10,597 nucleotides of DNA from Pseudomonadota bacterium (GTDB lineage: Bacteria > Pseudomonadota > Alphaproteobacteria > Acetobacterales > Acetobacteraceae). The first letter of the stretch is position 1, and every line of letters starts with the position of its first letter. Under the pieces are notes generated by a model. That model saw only the letters and a list, made by a program, of their open reading frames with translations. It searched no databases and was not told the origin of the DNA. This document shows, piece after piece, positions 1 through 5,745 of this stretch. The stretch covers positions 1 to 10,597 of the forward strand of contig JAKBCJ010000134.1 in the NCBI GenBank assembly GCA_021807975.1, given 5' to 3'. A program made the translations under genes and the position numbers.

Positions 1-1
1 T

Positions 2-163
2 ACAATGATCGATACCGGAACGACGATATTGGGAATCGAAATGAAACCGGAGTGGCGCGCCGCCGTGCGTATGCACCTGGGCATTTCCCTCGGGCATGCG
101 GCAGTGGTTCTGGAAACAACGCTGCCCGATCATCTTGATCCCGCGCCGGTGTTCACGGCATGA
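2..163 (+). CDS. AtzG/HpxX-like small subunit (DUF4089), C-terminal part
   Basis: An open frame enters from the left edge and ends at TGA 161-163; 53 residues are visible. The end of the protein (LDPAPVF followed by two residues and the stop) and the segment IEMKPEWRAAVRMHL resemble the DUF4089/AtzG family, short GatC-like proteins that stabilise an AtzE-type amidase. In the cyanuric acid pathway AtzG forms a complex with AtzE. In Klebsiella the equivalent pair is HpxX-HpxY in the hpxWXYZ purine operon. The call is supported by position: the stop overlaps the ATG of the amidase gene as ATGA, the arrangement expected for two subunits made in equal amounts. The N-terminus lies outside the window, probably only a few residues away because family members are about 60-70 aa. 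The family assignment is from recalled patterns plus context. Confidence 0.72.
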   Translation, partial: TMIDTGTTILGIEMKPEWRAAVRMHLGISLGHAAVVLETTLPDHLDPAPVFTA

Positions 164-1545
164 CGCACGCGACCGAGATGGCCGCCGCGGTCGGTTCAGG
201 CCGGATGCGTGCCACGGATATCATGACGGCCTGTCTGGACAAGATCGGGCGGCTGAATCCGGTGTTGAATGCGTTCACCGCTGTAACCGCCGAACGGGCC
301 ATGGCGAAGGCTGCCGAACTGGACGCGGCGATTGCGGCCGGTGCCGCGCCGGGGCCGCTGGCGGGTGTGCCGTTCGCGGTCAAGAACCTGATCGATGTTG
401 CGGGTCTGCCGACCCTGGCGGGATCGAAGATCAATCGCGACCATCCTCCCGCTGCCGAGGACGCGCCGCTGGTGCGGCGGCTTGAGGCGGCGGGCGCGAT
501 CCTGGTCGGCGCGCTGAACATGGGCGAATACGCCTATGATTTCACCGGTGAGAACGTCCACGAAGGCCCGTCACGAAACCCGTTCGATACCGCGCGCATG
601 TCGGGCGGTTCCTCGGGCGGTTCGGGTAGTGCGGTGGGCGGCGGGTTGGTGCCGTTGGCGCTGGGGTCCGACACTAACGGGTCGATCCGCGTGCCGGCAT
701 CCTTCTGCGGATTGTTTGGTTTGAAACCAACGTACGGGCGGCTAACCAGGGCGGGCAGCTTTCCGTTTGTGTCCAGCCTGGACCATTTGGGGCCGCTTGC
801 GCGGTCTGTCGCCGATCTGGCGGTCGCGTACGACGCGATGCAGGGGTACGATCCGGCTGATCCGGTCTGTGTTGACCGGCCCGTCAACCCTGTTGCCGGG
901 GTGTTCGATAGCGGCGTTGGCGGTTTGCGGATCGCCTCGGCCGGCGGGTATTTCCGAACCGGTGCCTCGCCCGAGGCATTGACGGCATTGGACGGCATCG
1001 CGGCGGCGCTTGGTGCCTCGGATTCCGTTATGATACCGGAGGTTCAGCGCGCTCGCAGCGCCGCTTATATCATCACCACGACCGAGGGTGCGGCGCTGCA
1101 CATGCAACGCCTGCGGACCCGGCCGGATGATTTCGACGCCGATGTGCGTGACCGGCTGATCGCGGGTGCGCTGGTGCCGGCTGCCGCCGTGGTGCAGGCG
1201 CAGAAATTCCGTCGTTGGTTCCGCGAGGAAATGCTGAAGCTGTTCCAGCGGTACGACGCGATCCTGGCTCCGGCGACCCCGTGTGTCGCGCCCTTGATCG
1301 GGCAGAAGACCTTCGTGCTGGATGGCAATGAGATGCCGGTTCGCCCCAACATTGGTATTTACACCCAACCGTTCTCGTTCGTCGGCCTGCCGGTCGTCGC
1401 GGTGCCGGTGCCGACATCGCTGGGTCTGCCGATCGGTGTCCAAATCATTACTGCCCCGTGGCGCGAGGACATCGCATTGCGCATCGCCCGCGCGCTGGAA
1501 GTCTCCGGCGCCGCTGTTGCCCCCGTTGCTAAACTGGAAGCCTGA
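160..1545 (+). CDS. AtzE/HpxY-family amidase (amidase-signature hydrolase)
   Basis: This 461-residue protein belongs to the amidase-signature family. The catalytic Ser-cisSer-Lys triad is visible as K75 (FAVKNL), S151 (in SGGSSGGSGS, 148-157) and S175 (SDTNGSIRVPAS), with the usual spacing. The Asn in DTNGSIR, where most amidases have Gly, is what I recall for AtzE/HpxY proteins. AtzE with AtzG hydrolyses 1-carboxybiuret in cyanuric acid breakdown; HpxY belongs to the Klebsiella purine/oxalurate operon, where its substrate is unsettled. Here the DUF4089 partner lies immediately upstream (4 bp overlap) and HpxZ 3 bp downstream, matching the order hpxX-hpxY-hpxZ (atzG-atzE-atzH). Neighbouring deaminase and hydantoinase genes favour a purine-derived ureido compound over cyanurate, since no cyanuric acid hydrolase is visible. 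A GatA-like transamidosome role is unlikely given these partners. The start is fixed by translational coupling; no strong ribosome binding site is seen. Confidence 0.88.
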   Translation: MTHATEMAAAVGSGRMRATDIMTACLDKIGRLNPVLNAFTAVTAERAMAKAAELDAAIAAGAAPGPLAGVPFAVKNLIDVAGLPTLAGSKINRDHPPAAEDAPLVRRLEAAGAILVGALNMGEYAYDFTGENVHEGPSRNPFDTARMSGGSSGGSGSAVGGGLVPLALGSDTNGSIRVPASFCGLFGLKPTYGRLTRAGSFPFVSSLDHLGPLARSVADLAVAYDAMQGYDPADPVCVDRPVNPVAGVFDSGVGGLRIASAGGYFRTGASPEALTALDGIAAALGASDSVMIPEVQRARSAAYIITTTEGAALHMQRLRTRPDDFDADVRDRLIAGALVPAAAVVQAQKFRRWFREEMLKLFQRYDAILAPATPCVAPLIGQKTFVLDGNEMPVRPNIGIYTQPFSFVGLPVVAVPVPTSLGLPIGVQIITAPWREDIALRIARALEVSGAAVAPVAKLEA

Positions 1546-1548
1546 CTC

Positions 1549-1932
1549 ATGGATATCAACATTCCCGCAATCAAGGCCGAGGTCGAAGACGCCTTTGCCC
1601 GCTATGAGCAGGCGCTTGTGACCAACGACGTCGATACGTTGCAGGCGCTGTTCTGGAACAGTCCGAATACGATCCGTTACGGTATCGGCGAAAACCTTTA
1701 TGGCTACGATGAGATCGGCGCCTTTCGGGCCGCCCGTTCCCCCGTGGGATTGGCGCGGACGACGTCGCGAACAGTGATCACGACTTACGGAAACGATTTC
1801 GCCACCGCCTCGACCTTGTTCCACAGGCAGACCGCCGCCGGCAAGGTGGGCCGGCAGATGCAAACCTGGGTGCGCACGCCGGATGGCTGGCGGGTGGTAG
1901 CGGCCCATGTCAGCGTGATCGACGCGCCGTGA
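1549..1932 (+). CDS. hpxZ: Oxalurate catabolism protein HpxZ (DUF3225 / AtzH family)
   Basis: A 127-residue cytoplasmic protein with an NTF2/SnoaL-like pattern: an N-terminal helix (VEDAFARYEQALVTNDVDTL), the segment FWNSPNTIRYGIGENLYGYD, and C-terminal strands ending GWRVVAAHVSVIDAP. These match HpxZ/DUF3225 along the whole length. HpxZ is encoded in the Klebsiella hpxWXYZ operon. Its homologue AtzH is reported as a 1,3-dicarboxyurea deamidase acting after AtzEG, so this protein may take the product of the upstream amidase, but the substrate here is inferred. The gene starts 3 bp after the amidase stop, with GGAAG at 1536-1540 as a plausible ribosome binding site inside the amidase end. Its TGA overlaps the GTG of the next gene. 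Confidence 0.9.
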   Translation: MDINIPAIKAEVEDAFARYEQALVTNDVDTLQALFWNSPNTIRYGIGENLYGYDEIGAFRAARSPVGLARTTSRTVITTYGNDFATASTLFHRQTAAGKVGRQMQTWVRTPDGWRVVAAHVSVIDAP

Positions 1933-3266
1933 CTCTGTGGATCAAGGATCCGCTGGCGATCCTTGCCAGTGGTTCCGAACGCGGTGTGGTGGTCGATGGG
2001 GGACGCATCGTCGAATGTGTCCCGCGCGGTGCCGAACCGGCAACGCCCTGCAAAGCAGTGTTCGACGCCAGCCGGCACGTCGTCCTGCCCGGGTTGATCA
2101 ATACCCACCATCATTTCTACCAGACCCTGACGCGGGCGACCCCGGCGGCGCTGGATCGGGAGTTGTTCCCGTGGCTGCGGGCGCTGTATCCGATCTGGGC
2201 ACGCCTGACTCCGGAATTGCTTGATGCCGCCGTGACGGTGGCGATGGCGGAGCTACTGCTGTCCGGCTGCACGACGACCACCGACCATCATTATGTCTTC
2301 CCCGCCGGCCTGGAAACCGCGATCGATATAGAGATCGCCGCTGCCCGGCGTCTGGGCATCCGGGTTGTGGTGACGCGGGGTTCGATGAACCTTTCCCAAC
2401 GCGACGGCGGGTTGCCGCCCGACAGCGTGGTTCAGGACGAGGACACCATCCTGGCCGATAGCGAACGGCTGATCGCGCGTTATCACGACGCCTCCCCGGA
2501 AGCGATGGTGCACGTGGCGCTGGCGCCATGCTCGCCGTTCAGCGTGACCACGTCGCTGATGGCCGCGACGGCGGCACTGGCGGAGCGGAGAGGTGTCCGC
2601 CTGCATACTCACCTGGCGGAAACCGCCGACGAGGAAGCATTCTGCCTGGCGAAGTTCGGGCGGCGGCCATTGGATTACCTGGAATCGGTCGGTTGGCTGA
2701 ACGATCGAACGTGGCTGGCGCACGGCATCCACTTCGACGCCGGCGAGATTGCGCGTCTGGCGAAGGCGGGAACCTGCGTAACGCACTGCCCGTGCAGCAA
2801 TCAGATCCTTGCGTCCGGGACGTGCCCGGTGTGCGAAATGGAACAGGCCGGGATGCATGTCGGCCTCGGCGTGGATGGGTCGGCGTCGAACAATGCCTCC
2901 AATATGATTCAGGAGGTGCGGGCGGCGTTCCTGCTGCAACGCGGGCGGTATGGCGTGGAAAAGGTCAGTCACACCGACGCTTTGCGCTGGGCGACACAAG
3001 GATCGGCGGCCTGTATCGGACGGCCGGAACTCGGCCGCATCGCACCGGGCATGCAGGCCGATCTGGCACTGTTCACGCTGGACGAACTCCGGTTCTCCGG
3101 CGCGTTGGACCCGATTGCCGCTTTGGTGGTGTGCGGCGCCCATACGGCGGATCGGGTGATGGTGCGCGGACGCTGGGTTGTGGAGAATGGCGCCATTCCG
3201 GGGCTGGACATGGCGGCCCTGATTCGGCGACACACTGACGCGGCGAAAGCGCTGCACGCGGGATAG
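1929..3266 (+). CDS. 8-oxoguanine deaminase-like metal-dependent amidohydrolase
   Basis: A 445-residue amidohydrolase-superfamily deaminase (Zn-type, cytoplasmic). Metal and catalytic residues are visible: H60 and H62 in GLINTHHHFYQ, H228 and E231 in LHTHLAET, H265 in AHGIHFD, and D316 in GLGVDGSASN. The block MNLSQRDGGLPPDSVVQDED (153-172) is, as I recall it, characteristic of bacterial 8-oxoguanine deaminases such as Pseudomonas Pa0142, which also match in length. These convert 8-oxoguanine to urate and ammonia. Relatives include hydroxyatrazine hydrolase AtzB, TrzN, guanine and isoxanthopterin deaminases, so substrate remains an inference. The start is GTG, overlapping the hpxZ stop (GTGA), which implies coupling. 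Placement next to HpxX/Y/Z-type genes agrees with purine catabolism: its product, urate, is the entry compound of the oxidative purine route. Cys-rich stretch HCPCSNQILASGTCPVCE (286-303) is notable but its role is unknown. Confidence 0.85.
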   Translation: MTLWIKDPLAILASGSERGVVVDGGRIVECVPRGAEPATPCKAVFDASRHVVLPGLINTHHHFYQTLTRATPAALDRELFPWLRALYPIWARLTPELLDAAVTVAMAELLLSGCTTTTDHHYVFPAGLETAIDIEIAAARRLGIRVVVTRGSMNLSQRDGGLPPDSVVQDEDTILADSERLIARYHDASPEAMVHVALAPCSPFSVTTSLMAATAALAERRGVRLHTHLAETADEEAFCLAKFGRRPLDYLESVGWLNDRTWLAHGIHFDAGEIARLAKAGTCVTHCPCSNQILASGTCPVCEMEQAGMHVGLGVDGSASNNASNMIQEVRAAFLLQRGRYGVEKVSHTDALRWATQGSAACIGRPELGRIAPGMQADLALFTLDELRFSGALDPIAALVVCGAHTADRVMVRGRWVVENGAIPGLDMAALIRRHTDAAKALHAG

Positions 3267-3278
3267 GGGACACCTTAA

Positions 3279-4727
3279 ATGGCCGATTATGATCTGGTGG
3301 TCGCCGGCGGTACGGTGGTCACGGCATCCGATATGTTTCAGGCCGACGTCGGCATCGTCGGCGGCCGCATCGCCGCTGTCGGGCTGAATCTGCGCGGCGA
3401 ACGTACCGTCGATGCCAACGGTTTGCTGGTGATGCCGGGCGGCGTCGATTCGCACTGCCATATTGAGCAGTTGCAGTCGGGCGGCGGCGCGGACGAGGAA
3501 AGCTGGGTGACCGGCAGCACGTCCGCCCTGGCTGGCGGCACGACCAGCGTCATTACCTTCTCCACCCAGTTCAAGGGACATGGCATTCTGGAGCCGCTGG
3601 CCGAATACCGCCGCCGCGCGGCCAAGGCGATGGTGGATTACAGCTTCCACCAGATCATCACCGATGCCACCGATGAGGTGATCTTCAACGAAGTGCCGCA
3701 GGTGGTCGCTTCGGGTGTTCGCAGCCTGAAAGTGTTCCTGACCTACGATCCGTTGCACCTGGACGATCGGCAGTTCATCCGCGTTCTGGCTGCCGCGCGC
3801 CGCACCGGCGCTTTGGTGACGGTTCACTGTGAGAACTATGAGGCGATCAACTGGCGCACCGCCGCGTTGCTGGCCGACGGCCGGACGGAGCCGAAATACC
3901 ACGCATGGTCGCGCCCAAGCATGATCGAGCGTGAGGCGACACACCGAGCGATTGCGTTGGCGGAAATGGTCGATCAGCCGATTCAGGTGTTCCATGTTTC
4001 CTGTCCCGAGGTCGGCGAGGAAATCGCTCGTGCGAAAGCGCGCGGGCTGAAGGTCTGGGGCGAAACCTGTCCGCAGTATTTCGTGCTGTCCGCCGACCAC
4101 ATGGACCGCCCGGGATTCGAGGGTGCCAAGTTCATGTGCAGCCCGGCCCCGCGCGATGCGGCGGCCAGCGAGGGGCTGTGGAAGATGATTACCGATGGCG
4201 TGCTGGACGTAACGTCATCGGACCACAGCGGCTGGAGCTATGAAACCCCGGCCGGAAAGCGTGTCCACGGCACCGACGCGCCGTTTCGCGATATTCCCAA
4301 CGGCGTGCCCGGTCTTGGATCGCGCCTGCCGCTGATGTTCAGCGAGGGCGTATCGAAGGGGCGTATCGACCCCTGTATGTTCGTACGTCTGACATCGAGT
4401 AACCCGGCCCGCCTGTTCGGCCTGTATCCGCGCAAGGGGACGATCGCCCCCGGCGCCGACGCCGATCTGGTGCTGTGGGATGCGAAGAAGCAGGTCACGA
4501 TCACTAACGACCTGATGCAGCACGTCATCGACTACACCCCCTATGAGGGCCTGGACGTCACCGGCTGGCCAGTGGCCACGATCCGTCGAGGCGAGGTGGT
4601 GATGCGAGATGGCAAAGTGCAGGCCGAACCCGGCAGCGGCCAGTTCCTGGCGCGCGGCCCCTACGACATGATCAAACCCACCGGCAACGTCCCGTTTGGC
4701 TTCGACGCCAGCGCGTTTCCGGTCTGA
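3279..4727 (+). CDS. Hydantoinase/dihydropyrimidinase-family cyclic amidohydrolase
   Basis: A 482-residue member of the cyclic amidohydrolase group (dihydropyrimidinase, hydantoinase, allantoinase). These cytoplasmic enzymes hydrolyse cyclic amide bonds with a dinuclear metal site. Ligands are visible: H59 and H61 in DSHCHIEQ, carbamylated-lysine candidate K151 in SLKVFLTYD, H183 in TVHCEN, H239 in VFHVSC, and catalytic D315 in TSSDHSGWS. GETCPQYFVLS (261-271) is a family hallmark. Length is usual for dihydropyrimidinase. The active-site surroundings deviate from classical hydantoinases: HCH instead of HTH, and SDHSGWSY where DHCPF or DHCAF-like motifs are common, so the natural ring may not be hydantoin or dihydrouracil. 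In this operon allantoin or another purine-derived ring is an attractive candidate; this is inference. AGGGGA at 3265-3270 is a good ribosome binding site 8 bp before the ATG, overlapping the previous stop. Confidence 0.85.
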   Translation: MADYDLVVAGGTVVTASDMFQADVGIVGGRIAAVGLNLRGERTVDANGLLVMPGGVDSHCHIEQLQSGGGADEESWVTGSTSALAGGTTSVITFSTQFKGHGILEPLAEYRRRAAKAMVDYSFHQIITDATDEVIFNEVPQVVASGVRSLKVFLTYDPLHLDDRQFIRVLAAARRTGALVTVHCENYEAINWRTAALLADGRTEPKYHAWSRPSMIEREATHRAIALAEMVDQPIQVFHVSCPEVGEEIARAKARGLKVWGETCPQYFVLSADHMDRPGFEGAKFMCSPAPRDAAASEGLWKMITDGVLDVTSSDHSGWSYETPAGKRVHGTDAPFRDIPNGVPGLGSRLPLMFSEGVSKGRIDPCMFVRLTSSNPARLFGLYPRKGTIAPGADADLVLWDAKKQVTITNDLMQHVIDYTPYEGLDVTGWPVATIRRGEVVMRDGKVQAEPGSGQFLARGPYDMIKPTGNVPFGFDASAFPV

Positions 4728-4744
4728 GCGGGATTATCAATACC

Positions 4745-5158
4745 ATGAGCCTGGTAGACGTCATCGCCGGCCCTTTCACCTTCAAGGCGAAATTCGAGGA
4801 CGAGAACGCGCCGAAGACCTGTGCGAAGTTCCGGTCCTTGCTGCCGTATAAAGAACGCATCATCCATGTGCGCTGGTCCGGCGAGGGCTGCTGGATTCCG
4901 TTGGGAGATTTGGATCTGGGGCTGGGATATGAGAACCACACCAGCTATCCGGCCCCCGGCCAGTTCTTGCTGTATCCGGGCGGCATTTCCGAAACCGAAA
5001 TCCTGCTGGCCTATGGCGGCGTTCAGTTTGCCAGCAAAATGGGTCAGTTGGCTGGCAACCATTTCCTGACGATTGTTGAGGGCCTGGAAAACCTGGTGCC
5101 ACTGGGGAAGATGACGCTTTGGCAGGGCGCCCAGGCGATCGAGTTCAGGAACCCTTAG
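4745..5158 (+). CDS. DUF3830 family protein (cyclophilin-like fold)
   Basis: A 137-residue cytoplasmic protein of the DUF3830 family, predicted to adopt a cyclophilin-like beta-barrel. Recognisable segments are ENAPKTCAKFRSLLPYKERI (20-39), IHVRWSGEGCWIPLGDLDL, and the central PGQFLLYPGGISETEILLAYG; length is typical. No signal peptide or membrane segment is present. Family members are often encoded next to hydantoinase- or amidase-type genes, as here, 17 bp after the cyclic amidohydrolase stop and in the same operon. The biochemical role is unknown: an isomerase, a substrate-binding helper or a lyase acting on the ring-opened product are all possible. A weak CGGGA at 4730-4734 precedes the ATG by 10 bp. 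It is the last gene of the operon. Confidence 0.85.
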   Translation: MSLVDVIAGPFTFKAKFEDENAPKTCAKFRSLLPYKERIIHVRWSGEGCWIPLGDLDLGLGYENHTSYPAPGQFLLYPGGISETEILLAYGGVQFASKMGQLAGNHFLTIVEGLENLVPLGKMTLWQGAQAIEFRNP

Positions 5159-5176
5159 GCCCCGAGCAGGCATAGC

Positions 5177-5190
5177 CGCCCCAACGGGCG
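5177..5190 (+). terminator. Weak hairpin after the catabolic operon
   Basis: CGCCC-CAAC-GGGCG forms a 5 bp GC-only stem with a 4-base loop, 18 bp after the DUF3830 stop, followed by TTAAAAT rather than a proper T tract. It is the only terminator-like structure I see just after the operon. The stem is short and the tail poor, so termination may be inefficient or factor-dependent. Confidence 0.3.
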
Positions 5191-5227
5191 TTAAAATGAC
5201 GACGACGCTTCCCCGCATTCCGCCGAT

Positions 5228-5256
5228 GCCATGGCCGCGCGTCCATGGCCATGGCC
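5228..5256. repeat. Cluster of three CCATGG palindromes
   Basis: CCATGG occurs at 5229-5234, 5243-5248 and 5249-5254. The third lies within the perfect 10 bp palindrome GGCCATGGCC (5247-5256) and the first within GCCATGGC (5228-5235). The outer copies can also pair with each other. Function is unknown; a protein-binding site or a remnant of a structured 3' end are possibilities. Confidence 0.5.
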
Positions 5257-5533
5257 GTGGCACATATTGAAAACCGCAGGTATCGCCGTCCGATTTCACC
5301 GCCCATGCGCCCGCCGCCGCCTGGACGGTATTCGCCTGACTTGCGCCATTCGGCGCGGTCATCTCGTGGCGGCGCGCTTTCAGAACGGATACCGGGAAAT
5401 ACGCATCGTCCCGTCCCCTGGATCGGAAAGGTCGCTACAGCGAAACCGGATCGCACCCGAAAAAAACACACAACAAAACGCAAACTTAACTATAAGTAAA
5501 AAGCAACGACAGGGGAATCCAACCTGATCCCGG

Positions 5534-5562
5534 GCATCATCAATGCGAAATATGATGCGAAT
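5534..5562. repeat. Short inverted and direct repeat, possible operator
   Basis: GCATCAT (5534-5540) and ATGATGC (5552-5558) form a 7 bp inverted repeat. Overlapping it, ATGCGAA occurs twice in direct orientation at 5543-5549 and 5555-5561, 12 bp apart. It lies about 35 bp upstream of the candidate promoter in AT-rich DNA, a position suited to a regulator. No known regulator site is recognised. Confidence 0.3.
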
Positions 5563-5589
5563 CTAGAACATAAAAAACAAAATAACCGG

Positions 5590-5618
5590 GAATTTTCGAC
5601 TATTAAGATCAATATAAT
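5590..5618 (+). promoter_or_regulatory. Candidate promoter of the glycosidase gene
   Basis: A perfect TATAAT (5613-5618) sits in AT-rich DNA. A 17 bp spacer places the -35 hexamer at GAATTT (5590-5595), a poor match, so an activator or an alternative upstream element may be needed. Transcription from near 5625 would give a leader of about 120 nt before the ATG at 5746. A TTGACC at 5685-5690 nearer the gene has no good -10 at the right distance. Confidence 0.35.
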
Positions 5619-5694
5619 ACGCATATATGTTATGAAATATAAAGTAACGATGGTGATATGCCGCGAAAAGTCCGCAAACTCGTGTTGACCGACA

Positions 5695-5708
5695 TCACGT
5701 TGACGTGA
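5695..5708. promoter_or_regulatory. 14 bp perfect palindrome in the glycosidase leader
   Basis: TCACGT-TG-ACGTGA is an exact 6-2-6 palindrome 37 bp before the glycosidase start. The hexamer GTTGAC also occurs twice in direct orientation (5684-5689, 5699-5704), the second copy inside the palindrome. It could be a repressor or CRP/FNR-size dimer site, but the regulator is not identifiable from sequence. Confidence 0.4.
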
Positions 5709-5734
5709 AATCAAGCCGCCCGAGATCACATTAT

Positions 5735-5740
5735 CGGGAG
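5735..5740 (+). promoter_or_regulatory. Ribosome binding site of the glycosidase gene
   Basis: CGGGAG lies 5 bp before the ATG at 5746 and fixes this start. The resulting N-terminus (MSGTASSGQFNITNG) therefore lacks a signal peptide, which matters for the predicted secretion route. Confidence 0.65.
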
Positions 5741-5745
5741 TTTTC

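Larger units (their letters stand above)
5159..5745. other. Intergenic region with sharp GC-to-AT shift
   Basis: No convincing gene is present in these 587 bp. Short open frames cross the first half on both strands (5231-5527 forward, 5145-5483 reverse), but their translations are Arg/Pro-rich low-information sequence with no recognisable family. About 5159-5455 is GC-rich like the rest of the window. About 5456-5690 is strongly AT-rich, with runs such as AAAAAAC and AATATAATAC, and stands apart from everything else here. The AT-rich half lies directly upstream of the glycosidase gene and holds its likely promoter and control sites. Confidence 0.75.

Noticed and set aside
742..1908. 388-codon reverse-strand open frame across the amidase and hpxZ
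   Set aside because: It is fully antisense to well-supported genes, with low-information composition and no ribosome binding site or family resemblance.
2253..4100. Long open frame of 615 codons on the reverse strand across the deaminase and hydantoinase genes
   Set aside because: It is antisense to two clear enzyme genes and its Arg/His/Gln-rich translation has no recognisable motif. Long shadow frames are expected opposite GC-rich genes.
5258..5272. TGGCAC resembling the -24 part of a sigma-54 promoter
   Set aside because: The required GC dinucleotide at the -12 position is absent (AA is there), so the site lacks half of the consensus.
5231..5527. 98-codon forward open frame in the intergenic region
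   Set aside because: It begins inside the CCATGG repeats, has no ribosome binding site, and runs into the AT-rich tract with a Lys/Gln-rich low-complexity end.
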